Translations under genes and position numbers: made by a program
In this document: in pieces, positions 1 to 8,109 of the stretch
How the letters are laid out: the number at the start of each line of letters is the position of its first letter
How positions within the stretch are numbered: position 1 is the first letter of the stretch
Notes under the pieces: generated by a model
The model's database searches: none
Seen by the model: the letters and a program-made list of their open reading frames with translations, nothing else
Told to the model about the DNA's origin: nothing
From: UBA1151 sp963579925
GTDB lineage: Bacteria > Chloroflexota > Dehalococcoidia > Lucifugimonadales > Lucifugimonadaceae
DNA: 26,635 nt
NCBI GenBank assembly: GCA_963579925.1
Contig: CAUZJA010000012.1
Location: 1-26,635, forward strand
Reading direction: 5' to 3'

Positions 1-44
1 GGCAGGATGATAACTGAAACTATTATTAAAAATCCAGACACCGC

Positions 45-67
45 TGGCATTTTCTAATGCCATTTTG
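45..67 (+). terminator. Possible rho-independent terminator
   Basis: A 7-bp perfect inverted repeat (45-51 with 56-62, 4-nt loop) is followed at once by a short T run (63-66). On the plus strand this has the shape of a weak intrinsic terminator, presumably for a gene that lies before the window. The stem is A/T-rich at its loop end and the T run is short, so the call is tentative. Confidence 0.35.
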
Positions 68-140
68 ACGAAACTCAGCGTGGAATAGATACATCAGTGG
101 GCGTTTCAATCGTCAGTGGCAGGCCCCGGCAATCCCCCGT

Positions 141-571
141 TTATTGCCTCGGCCATGGCATGATCATGCCCTCTCGGCCCCACACCAGGTCGCCCCCAAA
201 CGACTCTCTGGCTTCCCGATTACTTGCGTCTGCGTGTTCTGGTTCGATGAGTCGTGGGCCTATGTGGACAACTGTTAGCTGCTTCACGCCCATGTCCTCT
301 TTGGGTCGCTTCGATCCCAGCGTGTGAAGATAAATGTTAGGAAATCTGCATCGTGATCGCAATGGTGGTGCGTGCACAAGACCGTGTCGACCTCCGTAGG
401 TTGGATGCCATTTCGAACCAACTTCCTGGTGGCGGCAGGTCCATAGTCGAACAGCAATATTTTTCCGCCGACATCAACGACGTAGGCGGAACCAAAACTT
501 TCCGGCGTGGGGCCTGGGGCTCCACATCCAATGATCGTGACCTTTGGTATTGTCGATTCTTTTGCGGCCAC
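141..571 (-). pseudogene. Broken MBL-fold (RNase Z-like) hydrolase
   Basis: This is the remnant of a metallo-beta-lactamase-fold hydrolase. The 5' end is intact: a GTG start at 571 sits 5 nt behind a perfect AGGAGG (577-582, minus strand). About 95 codons follow, with the family's N-terminal strand (IIGCGAPGP) and the metal-binding THHHCDHDAD signature. This frame stops at 284. A second frame, overlapping it and running to a stop at 141, reads VKQLTVVHIGPRL and then an EARESFGG / WGREGMIM ending. That resembles the C-terminal part of RNase Z-like MBL proteins, where the last His ligand sits in a 'TH-x-x-P' context. The intervening roughly 150 residues expected for the family are absent, so I infer an internal deletion plus frameshift near 284-330. 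The start region could still yield a short peptide, but not an active enzyme. Confidence 0.6.
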
Positions 572-775
572 TTTTGCCTCCTGGATTGGCGTTTCTGCTG
601 AATGGCGGAAGTGTAGAGGTGGGTTTGTGTGCGCTATACCTCGAATGACTGACCAACATCAGATTCCATGACATCGAGCGGCGAAAGTTCCATGAAAGTA
701 AAAGTGAGGAGTCTTTGTGATCGTTTGACGAGGCTGAAGGCGGACCAAGGAGGAGCCGCAGGATGGAGATGCTCA

Positions 776-1326
776 ATGGCCAATGACGCGATGCGCGCGA
801 TTGAATTTTTCGACAGAGCTTTGAAGGGATTTCGGTATTCCTATCCATCGGCTCGATTTATTAACGAACGGGATGTTGTTAGTGACATCCAAGCACGACT
901 TCAAGATATCGTGAGCGTCCAGGAACCCCAGTGGAGGGTATTCCACAATGAACGAGCGATCGACAAAAATAATTCAAAAATTCTTGTTGATCTCGCTGTG
1001 ATGCGCGAAGGACCGACTGCGGAAGATGACTCAATCATGTTAGCGATTGAGTTCAAATTTGAGCCAGATCATGAGCGAAATGATATTCGGAAACGCAAAC
1101 TGCCATTGTCGACGTATCCAGCAATTGGAGCCGATGTTTCAAAAGTATCGGAAATCGTTTCGGCGGTGGCGCCCAGGCTGGTATCGCTCTATTTATTGAT
1201 GAAGGCCAGCATTATTACAGGAAACAAAAACACCAACCGCATCCATGTAGCCGTTGGGAGGTCTGGGGACGCGCTCGACCGGGATCCCGTCCTGTGACTA
1301 TCCTCAGAGCTGATTTTTTGAACTAG
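776..1326 (+). pseudogene. PD-(D/E)XK-like nuclease gene, frameshifted
   Basis: A hypothetical protein of a restriction-endonuclease-like type. I prefer the ATG at 776, which has GGAG at 765-768, over an in-frame ATG at 668 whose extra 36 residues look non-native. Residues 1-129 carry an N-terminal INERDVVSDIQARL helix, then D72 (ILVDLAV) and E92-x-K94 (IEFKFEP), the layout of a D...E-x-K nuclease core. After residue 129 the original frame turns to unlikely sequence and ends at 1297. The alternative (-1) frame instead reads GGGAQAGIALFIDEGQHYY and, later, HPCSRWEVWG, ending at 1326. That is what I would expect for the C-terminal half of this family. One base appears to be missing near 1157-1161, in a run of T. 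It may be a true mutation or an assembly error; if corrected, the product is about 183 aa. Substrate and role are unknown. Confidence 0.6.
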
Positions 1327-1415
1327 CCTTCAGTCGGGCTCTTGGTATCAGCAGTTGCAGAGATTGCGCGCTACACTTCACGCAAATCTGCACCAATCTC
1401 ATATGCGAGTGAACA

Positions 1416-2633
1416 ATGAAGATCACGAAAATCGAAACAATCACTGTCGGTGAGTTCTTTCACCTCTGCTGGGTGCGGATTCACACCGATGCGGGCCACA
1501 TTGGCCTTGGCGAGACCTGGTACGTTCCCCGGGCGGTTGAAGCGGTGATTCATGACGTCTACTCACCTCATCTCATCGGTCAGAACCCGATTGATCGAGA
1601 GCGCTTGTGGGCCAAGATGTTCGCTATCGCAGAGGGTTTTGGGTACGCCGGTGCTGAGTTCAGGGCGCTGTCTGCAATCGATATCGCCCTGTGGGATATC
1701 GCAGGGCAGTCGATGGGAGAACCGATCTACAACCTGCTTGGCGGCATGAGCCGGGACAAGATTCGGATCTACAACACCATCGGTAGCTACGGCGAGTATC
1801 AGGATAACGAATGGGAATTGAAAGATCCCGTTGGACTGGCGCAAAGCTATATCGACGAGGGCATCACCATGTTCAAGTCGTACTACTCAATGGCTATCCC
1901 ACAGGACGATCAGGGTAATTTCGTGGCCGCGAAGGACATCCGGAAGGCGCTGGAGCCGCTGGAGAAGGTTCGCAATGCGGTGGGCGACCAGATCGAAATC
2001 GCGCATGACGGCGGTGGGCAGTGGTCGCTGCCTGCTGCGATACGTATTTGCCAGGCAATGGAGGAGTACGACATCTTCTGGCAGGAGGAGATGATCCGGC
2101 CCGTGAACGTTGATGCCCATCTGCGGCTGAAAGAGGCCACGAAGACGCCGATCACCGCGGCCGAGCGCCTATTCAGCAAGTATCAGTTCCGAGAATTCAT
2201 CGAGAAAGGCGCCGCAGAAATCGTAATGCCTGACCTGATCTGGACGGGCGGCATTACGGAAACGAAGAAGATCGCGACGTTAGCTGAGACGTATCAAACC
2301 CCCATCACGCCACATGATTGGACCGGGCCGATCAACGTGTTCGCCTGCGCTCATATCTCTGTGTCAGTGCCTAACCTGCTGATGCAGGAGACCAACAGGG
2401 CCTACTACAAGGGCTGGTACGACAAGTTCATTTCGCCAAACATCGTAGTGAAAGACGGCTATCTGATGCCGCCGGAGGGGCCGGGGCTTGGCACCCGCCT
2501 CAAAGATGACGTGTTTGATCGCTCTGATGTCAAAGTGCAGACCAGTGATGAGGCGTACGAATTCAACTGGCCCGGGTTCATCGATCCCGGTCAGACAATA
2601 GGCAACGTTTGGACGGATGCGCCCCAGTCATAG
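1416..2633 (+). CDS. Enolase-superfamily dehydratase/racemase (MR group)
   Basis: 405 aa, a member of the mandelate racemase/muconate-lactonizing branch of the enolase superfamily. These enzymes abstract the alpha proton of a carboxylate held on Mg2+, usually to dehydrate or racemise sugar acids. The N-terminal capping domain (about 1-125) holds GLGETW and the SAIDIALWDI helix. In the barrel I place metal ligands at D198 (IAHDGGG), E224 (FWQEEM) and E250 (ITAAERL), with a D273/H300 pair (MPDLIW, TPHDWTG) as the likely His-Asp catalytic dyad. The usual second-strand K-x-K is K154-S-Y here, so the opposite-face base is uncertain. The C-terminal VKDGYLMPPEGPGLG segment is the standard closing strand. 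It stands alone on the plus strand, 60 nt before the PEP carboxylase start. The substrate cannot be read from sequence; an acid-sugar dehydratase is the most likely role. Confidence 0.88.
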   Translation: MKITKIETITVGEFFHLCWVRIHTDAGHIGLGETWYVPRAVEAVIHDVYSPHLIGQNPIDRERLWAKMFAIAEGFGYAGAEFRALSAIDIALWDIAGQSMGEPIYNLLGGMSRDKIRIYNTIGSYGEYQDNEWELKDPVGLAQSYIDEGITMFKSYYSMAIPQDDQGNFVAAKDIRKALEPLEKVRNAVGDQIEIAHDGGGQWSLPAAIRICQAMEEYDIFWQEEMIRPVNVDAHLRLKEATKTPITAAERLFSKYQFREFIEKGAAEIVMPDLIWTGGITETKKIATLAETYQTPITPHDWTGPINVFACAHISVSVPNLLMQETNRAYYKGWYDKFISPNIVVKDGYLMPPEGPGLGTRLKDDVFDRSDVKVQTSDEAYEFNWPGFIDPGQTIGNVWTDAPQS

Positions 2634-2693
2634 AAGCCGTAGACGCGCCTGACACGCTCCCCCCGTTGACGGCTGGCGGTTTATCATCATGTG

Positions 2694-5447
2694 ATGACAA
2701 TACAGACCGGCAAATCCACTGATGGCGAAGATCAAGCTCTACGAGCCGATATACGACTGCTTGGCGAGATACTGGGCGAGACGCTTCGTGAGCAGTTTGG
2801 CGAGGAATTTTTCCAGCTTGAGGAAGAGGTTCGCCAGTCGACGCGCACACTTCGTCAGTCGCCAGATCCAGATCAGCAGCAGGTGCTATACGAGCGCCTG
2901 AAGTCCGTCTCCTTGTGGGATGCGATCAGGCTGGTGCGGTCGTTCACCATCTACTTCCACATTGCGAACACGGCGGAACAGCACCATCGTGTCGGGGTTG
3001 AAGATTCTGGTGGCGAGCATGATCTCGCGACAATCTTTCAACGCGCGCTGGACTCCGGCCTTACCGGTGAGGCGTTGCGAGAGTTTGTCGGCAGACTAAC
3101 GGTACGCCCGGTTTTCACCGCGCACCCAACCGAAGCTGCTCGCAGGTCAATTCTCGATAAGTTGAACGCGATTGATCGGGAGCTTGCAGCGTACTCGAAC
3201 CCAGAAGCCTCTGAGCGCGAGCGACGGCACACTCGGACGCGCGTGGCTGAAATGATTGAGGCTGTGGTGCAGACGGATGAGTTGCACCAGGAGCGGCCTG
3301 TACCGACGGACGAAGCCCGCAATATCATCTACTACCTGGAGCGACTGGCGCGGGGCGTGGCCGTCGATGTGACGCACGAGATATTCGACGCGCTGGAAGA
3401 GGTTGGAGTTGAATCTGCTAGCGATGTCGCCCCGCTCCGATTCGGAACATGGGTGGGCGGCGATCGGGACGGCAATCCCAATATCACCAGCAACCTGACC
3501 AGCGACATTCTGGGCCTACAGAACGAACGTGCGTTACGTATCTACCGGGATCAGGTCGCCTCGCTCGCCCGTGAGTTGAGCCAGTCGACGCGAATTACAG
3601 ATATCTCAGATGAGTTGTCGGCCGCACTAGAACGCGAGCGTGAAGCACAGCCATCGGTGCATGGTGAGTTCTCTCGACTGAATGCCGAGGAACCGTATCG
3701 GCTGATGTGCTCGTATATCTACGAGCGCATCCTCAACGGCCTGCGGGTGGCACGAGGCTGGAAGACTACCGACAAACCGGTCTACTCGTCCGCACAGGAA
3801 CTCATAGCGGACCTGTTGATCATGCAGAAATCGCTGATGGAAAACCGGGGGAAGAACGCGGCAGAGGGTCGACTGAGCCGCCTGATATCTACCGCCCGCA
3901 TATTTGGCCTGACGTTGGCTGAGATGGACATTCGACAGGACTCCGGCGTAACGATGACCGCCGTAGGGGAACTGATCGACGCCGTGGATTCGTCAGACAC
4001 GCCGTTCGTCGATTGGCCGCTCAGCGAGCGTATGGAACGGCTCGCGCTGGAACTGCGTGAGCGACGGACGCTTGGCTCGCCTTCGCTGACACCAAGTGCG
4101 GAGACGGAAGAAGTACTGGCTACGATGCGGCTGGTGCGGGAGGCGCAGGATCGCCTCGGCCACGAGTCGGTCAGTACGTGGATTGTTTCCATGACGCACA
4201 ACGCGGCTGACTTGATCGCCATTCTTGTGCTTGCCAAAGAAGTAGGGCTTATTGACGTTGGAACTGATGTTTCGCGTCTCAGCGTCGTGCCTCTGTTCGA
4301 AACCATCGACGACCTGCGAATAGCTTCGGACGTTATGGAGCAGTACTGGGCCGTGCCCGAAGTTCGTCGTCTTGTGGGACTCCGAGGCGATGTGGCTGAG
4401 GTGATGGTTGGTTATTCAGACTCAAACAAAGACGGCGGAATCACCACGTCTCAGTGGGAGTTGTATCGAGGACAGCGTGCGCTTCGAACTTGCGGGCAGC
4501 GCAACAAGATCGCGCTTCAGTTGTTCCACGGCCGCGGTGGATCAGTAGGGCGGGGCGGTGGCCCGACCAGAGACGCAATCATGGCGCAGCCTTCCGCCAC
4601 GGTGGATGGCCGAATCAAGATCACTGAGCAGGGTGAGGTGATCTCAGACCACTACCCCAGCAGTCAGATGGCGAAATCTCATCTCGAGTTGCTGGTATCA
4701 GCGGTCACAGAGGCGTCACTGCTGCACAGTGAGCCGTACCACTCGGAGGAGACTGTTGATCGATGGTCGACTGTGATGGATCAGATGTCGGCCTCGGCGT
4801 TTGAGAAGTATCGATCATTGGTAGAGCGTGATGGGATTGTCGACTACTTCCTAACTGCTACGCCGGTAGAAGAGTTGGCGCGTATGAACATCGGTTCGCG
4901 TCCGGCGAGGCGTGCCGGGGCCATCACGGGCATCGACAACCTGCGGGCGATTCCCTGGGTGTTCGGCTGGACACAATCACGACAAATTGTGCCGGGCTGG
5001 TACGGAGTCGGTACTGCGTTAGTCGGCTTGAGAGCCGCCGGGTTTGACGCCGAAATAGAGGATATGTACAAGAACTGGAGCTTCTTCCAGACGTTCATTG
5101 GCAACGTTGAGATGCCATTGGCTAAAACGGATATGGGCATTGCTCGACGCTACGTGGATGAGCTTGTTGACCCGTCTCTACATCCCATCTTTGAGGACAT
5201 CTGCGTTGAGCATGATCTAACGCTGGCTGAAGTTCTGCGGGTGACCGGACAGCAAGAGCTGCTTCAGAGCCAACCGGTATTACAGCGGACGCTCACGGTT
5301 CGAGAGCCGTACATCGACCCGCTCAGCTATCTCCAGATCGCGCTACTGGCGAGGCATCGCTCCGAAGAGACGCCAAATCGCTCGCTCACACGGGCGCTCT
5401 TGCTGAGCATCAATGGCATCGCGGCGGGGCTGAAAAACACCGGCTAG
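2694..5447 (+). CDS. ppc: Phosphoenolpyruvate carboxylase
   Basis: About 917 aa, close to the usual bacterial length. It adds bicarbonate to PEP to give oxaloacetate and phosphate in the cytosol, refilling the TCA cycle. All signature segments are present in order: the VFTAHPTEA catalytic-His motif (His near residue 144), FGTWVGGDRDGNPN, GYSDSNKDGGITTSQ with the active-site Lys, and FHGRGGSVGRGGGP with the catalytic Arg. The C-terminus ends in NGIAAGLKNTG, matching the family's buried C-terminal Asn-Thr-Gly. A GTG at 2691 and the ATG at 2694 are adjacent; I chose the ATG. The gene converges on the kelch gene ending at 5453, leaving only 5 nt between stops. The short gap before it (2634-2693) shows no clear promoter. 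Together with the methylcitrate operon it suggests growth on small organic acids. Confidence 0.97.
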   Translation: MTIQTGKSTDGEDQALRADIRLLGEILGETLREQFGEEFFQLEEEVRQSTRTLRQSPDPDQQQVLYERLKSVSLWDAIRLVRSFTIYFHIANTAEQHHRVGVEDSGGEHDLATIFQRALDSGLTGEALREFVGRLTVRPVFTAHPTEAARRSILDKLNAIDRELAAYSNPEASERERRHTRTRVAEMIEAVVQTDELHQERPVPTDEARNIIYYLERLARGVAVDVTHEIFDALEEVGVESASDVAPLRFGTWVGGDRDGNPNITSNLTSDILGLQNERALRIYRDQVASLARELSQSTRITDISDELSAALEREREAQPSVHGEFSRLNAEEPYRLMCSYIYERILNGLRVARGWKTTDKPVYSSAQELIADLLIMQKSLMENRGKNAAEGRLSRLISTARIFGLTLAEMDIRQDSGVTMTAVGELIDAVDSSDTPFVDWPLSERMERLALELRERRTLGSPSLTPSAETEEVLATMRLVREAQDRLGHESVSTWIVSMTHNAADLIAILVLAKEVGLIDVGTDVSRLSVVPLFETIDDLRIASDVMEQYWAVPEVRRLVGLRGDVAEVMVGYSDSNKDGGITTSQWELYRGQRALRTCGQRNKIALQLFHGRGGSVGRGGGPTRDAIMAQPSATVDGRIKITEQGEVISDHYPSSQMAKSHLELLVSAVTEASLLHSEPYHSEETVDRWSTVMDQMSASAFEKYRSLVERDGIVDYFLTATPVEELARMNIGSRPARRAGAITGIDNLRAIPWVFGWTQSRQIVPGWYGVGTALVGLRAAGFDAEIEDMYKNWSFFQTFIGNVEMPLAKTDMGIARRYVDELVDPSLHPIFEDICVEHDLTLAEVLRVTGQQELLQSQPVLQRTLTVREPYIDPLSYLQIALLARHRSEETPNRSLTRALLLSINGIAAGLKNTG

Positions 5448-5452
5448 GGGGC

Positions 5453-6766
5453 CTAGGGAATCGAGTAGATCTCCACGCTGCGCTTGGTTTCATATTCACC
5501 TCGTCCCAGCGATGCTGCGCCCCCAGCGACGAGCACTCGCCCATCGTCGAGAACAATCGCGGTTGATCCGAGCCTGCGCTCCGACATGTTGGGTACTTCA
5601 GTCCATGTGTCATCAGCTACCGAGTAGAGCTCAACGCTGTTGAGTGTCCTGAAGCTGCTGCGCCCACCAAGGGCCATAACTCGGCCGTCGTTCAGGACCG
5701 CTATCTCGTGCCCCTGACGTATCCCCTCGGCGGCTCCGCTGGTTGTCCACGTGCCGTTTCCCGGATCCCAGGACTCTGACCGAGGATTCTGATCGGCGCC
5801 ACCCGCTGCCAGAATCCGTCCATCGGGCAACAGGGCGAGTCTTGTGCTCTGCCGCCGTGAATTGGAAGGCTCTGCGAATCTCCATTGCATGGTCTGGGTG
5901 TCCAATAGAAGCACGGATTGGACCGAGTTGTATTGCACGCCATCCGTGCTGACGCCACCTACAACCAGAATATGTGTGCCGCCGACGAGAATCGCATCAT
6001 GCATAAACCTGCTCTGAGAGATGCTCGACTCACTAGCGATGAGTTCAGGGCCATCGGACCATTCTCCGGTTTTGGGATCGAATATTTCGACGGTACTGGG
6101 AGTCCCCGGCTCTTCACCCGGTACGCGCTGTAGCCCTCCAATGAGCGCAACGGTACCGTCCGGAAGCAGCGTGGCCGTGTGAACAGCGTGTGGCGATGCC
6201 ATTGAGCCTGTTAGCTGCCATCTGCCAGTTTCTGGATCGAATATCTCAGCACTATCCAGTGGGACGCCGTTGTCCGATTCACCACCTGCGACAAGAACAG
6301 CCCCATCATCCAGAAGCGTGGCGGTCGCGTTTGTTCGAGCGACGCTCATCGGGAGTACAAAACTCCACTCTTTTTGATTAGCGTCCAGAATCTCGGCAGT
6401 AGCGATGCCCTCGCCTGATTGATCGCCGACGAATCCAAGTATCGTGCCGCCGGGAACTCGGCTCAGACCGATGGGATGACTGCCGCCGGCAACCAGAATT
6501 CGCCCATCGTTGAGCTTTACGGCAATATGCCCGCTGCGCCGATCGTTCAGGCCGGGGCCCTCGCTCCAGTGCCCCGGTTCCGGAGTGGCAGTTGGGATGA
6601 TGATCTCTGCTTCGGCCGTTTTGGCAGCCACGGTGATGACGATATCCGGGATGACTGGGGAAGGTGCTGTCTCAGGGAGCTGTGTTGACACTATTACGTT
6701 TGTGGGTTCGGTTCCGCATGCAATTACCAGCAGCGCGATGATCGCTGCGATGTAACCCCTACCCAT
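5453..6766 (-). CDS. Kelch-repeat beta-propeller lipoprotein
   Basis: About 437 aa from the ATG at 6766. This start gives a compact signal peptide, a hydrophobic core ending in the lipobox LVIAC; a 27-residue upstream extension would bury it. A PT-rich spacer (about residues 25-65) follows. The rest is seven kelch-like blades, each with a basic or polar lead, a hydrophobic turn and an [N/D]DGR-[I/V]-LVAGG strand. Examples are KLNDGRILVAGG, LLDDGAVLVAGG, LLPDGTVALIGG and LDDGRVLVAGG. A seven-bladed propeller on the outer face of the membrane is expected; such domains bind proteins or glycans, or form a galactose-oxidase-like scaffold. I see no copper-oxidase catalytic residues. The start overlaps the upstream paralogue's stop by 8 nt (6759-6766), so translation is probably coupled. 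Function unknown. Confidence 0.85.
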   Translation of the reverse strand: MGRGYIAAIIALLVIACGTEPTNVIVSTQLPETAPSPVIPDIVITVAAKTAEAEIIIPTATPEPGHWSEGPGLNDRRSGHIAVKLNDGRILVAGGSHPIGLSRVPGGTILGFVGDQSGEGIATAEILDANQKEWSFVLPMSVARTNATATLLDDGAVLVAGGESDNGVPLDSAEIFDPETGRWQLTGSMASPHAVHTATLLPDGTVALIGGLQRVPGEEPGTPSTVEIFDPKTGEWSDGPELIASESSISQSRFMHDAILVGGTHILVVGGVSTDGVQYNSVQSVLLLDTQTMQWRFAEPSNSRRQSTRLALLPDGRILAAGGADQNPRSESWDPGNGTWTTSGAAEGIRQGHEIAVLNDGRVMALGGRSSFRTLNSVELYSVADDTWTEVPNMSERRLGSTAIVLDDGRVLVAGGAASLGRGEYETKRSVEIYSIP

Positions 6767-8051
6767 TCGTCGTGAACGCCTCCACCAGATTGTTGGCGCC
6801 AGATGCCAGGTCACCGCCATCACCACCCGCCGCAAGAATCCGCCCATCTTCCAGCAGTGTCGTCGTAAAACCGCATCGAGCGACGCTCATCTCACCAGCG
6901 TCTTCCCATGTCACAGACCCGGATGAAAGGAATTCAGTCGATGCGAGTTGATTGAAATTCGGACCACCCCTTCCTCCCATCACCAGCAGTCCGCCGCCGG
7001 GTAGCGCCACTGCATTGTGTCCCAGGCGAGGCGTAATGTTGACCCCGGCTCCGTTCCAGATGTCTTCTTCAGGGTCATATATCTCTGCAAATGGCTGTGG
7101 CCCCTGGCCGCCGGTAACCACCACCTTCCCATCACTGAGCAGCGTTGTCGCGTGATTTCGGCGACCGTTCAGCATCGCTCCGGCGTCGGACCATTCGCCA
7201 GTCGTTGAGTCGAAAATGATCGATGACGCCAAATCTGGCAGTCCACCTGAGCCGAAGCCAATTCCGGCTACGATCATCACTTGAGTATCACTGAGCAAGA
7301 CCGATCCATGGGCTGCGCGTCCGCCGTTGTTTTGCAGCAGACCGATCGTCATTGACTCCGCCGATTCCCAGGTATCTGTTTCAGGGTCAAACAACTGGAC
7401 ATTGGGAGTAAATAAATCAGGATAATCGCCGCCGTAAGCCCCCCCGGTTACCAGCACACGCCCATCGCCGAGGGTTGTCGCTGCGTGCCACGCGCGTCGG
7501 GTCTCTATTGGATCAACCAGCGTCCATTGCCCGCTCTTGGGGTCGAATATCTCAGCGGAATCAAGTTCTCTAATGTCATCGTTCAGAGGACTGTCAACGG
7601 AACCATTTCCGCCGGTTACGAGGACTCGACCATCTGCAAGTAGCGCAGCGGCTGTATCGGTGCGAGCAACGTTGAGTTCGCCGGTTTCCGTCCACTCGTC
7701 ATTATCGGGTGAGTAGATCTCAGTCGTCTGGATGACCCCATCCGCTCCAACACCGCCGCCAACAAGGACTCGCCCATCGTTCAATCGCACCGCGAAGTGA
7801 TCTCTGCGGGCGTGAATCATGGGCGCGAGTACGCTCCAATTGCCGACAGGAATCGGCGTGGCAGTGGGCGCGGGTGTGGCGGTCGCGTCCGGCTCTGCGG
7901 TCGGTTCGGCGGTTGGTGTCGGAACCATGGGTACCGCCGGGGACGGAAGCGGTGATCGCACGAGAGTGCTCACCACCGATCCGGATGACTCAGGTCCGCA
8001 CGCGGATAACAAGAGCGCGGCAAATAGAGACACAGCCCACATTACTTTCAT
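6759..8051 (-). CDS. Kelch-repeat beta-propeller lipoprotein
   Basis: 430 aa with a short signal peptide ending in a clear lipobox (LLLSAC, Cys18). A long Pro/Thr/Ala spacer to about residue 70 (TPTAEPTAEPDATATP...) would lift the domain off the membrane. The remaining 360 residues form seven kelch-type repeats with the strand pattern DGR-V-L-V-x-GG (RLNDGRVLVGGG, LLADGRVLVTGG, TLGDGRVLVTGG, LLSDGKVVVTGG, LLEDGRILAAGG). The adjacent gene at 5453-6766 has the same plan, so the two look like an old tandem duplication. Binding partner and role are not evident; carbohydrate or protein binding at the cell surface is an inference. It lies 55 nt downstream of the galactonate-dehydratase-like gene, in a gap filled by 9-bp repeats. 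Confidence 0.85.
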   Translation of the reverse strand: MKVMWAVSLFAALLLSACGPESSGSVVSTLVRSPLPSPAVPMVPTPTAEPTAEPDATATPAPTATPIPVGNWSVLAPMIHARRDHFAVRLNDGRVLVGGGVGADGVIQTTEIYSPDNDEWTETGELNVARTDTAAALLADGRVLVTGGNGSVDSPLNDDIRELDSAEIFDPKSGQWTLVDPIETRRAWHAATTLGDGRVLVTGGAYGGDYPDLFTPNVQLFDPETDTWESAESMTIGLLQNNGGRAAHGSVLLSDTQVMIVAGIGFGSGGLPDLASSIIFDSTTGEWSDAGAMLNGRRNHATTLLSDGKVVVTGGQGPQPFAEIYDPEEDIWNGAGVNITPRLGHNAVALPGGGLLVMGGRGGPNFNQLASTEFLSSGSVTWEDAGEMSVARCGFTTTLLEDGRILAAGGDGGDLASGANNLVEAFTTNG

Positions 8052-8073
8052 AGGCGATGATGCTACACCGGCG

Positions 8074-8109
8074 TTCAGCCAGTTCAGCCAGTTCAGCCAG
8101 TTCGGCCTA
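8074..8109. repeat. 9-bp tandem repeat, three exact copies
   Basis: The unit TTCAGCCAG occurs three times without mismatch (8074-8082, 8083-8091, 8092-8100). A decayed fourth unit (TTCGGCCTA, 8101-8109) runs into the end of the enolase-like gene. The array fills most of the 55-nt gap between two minus-strand genes, so it lies in the leader of the kelch lipoprotein, with its near edge 22 nt before the ATG. Confidence 0.85.

Noticed and set aside
474..848. 124-codon minus-strand open frame
   Set aside because: It overlaps both the MBL remnant and the start of the nuclease gene, and its composition is rich in Ser/Arg/Pro without domain features, typical of an out-of-frame reading.
5443..5455. 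CTAGG/CCTAG inverted repeat between ppc and the kelch gene
   Set aside because: The stem is only 5 bp and no T run follows on either strand, so it is too weak to call a terminator.
6767..6847. Longer start for the second kelch lipoprotein
   Set aside because: The extra 27 residues are Arg/Trp-rich and would precede the signal peptide, and they overlap the coding end of the upstream paralogue.
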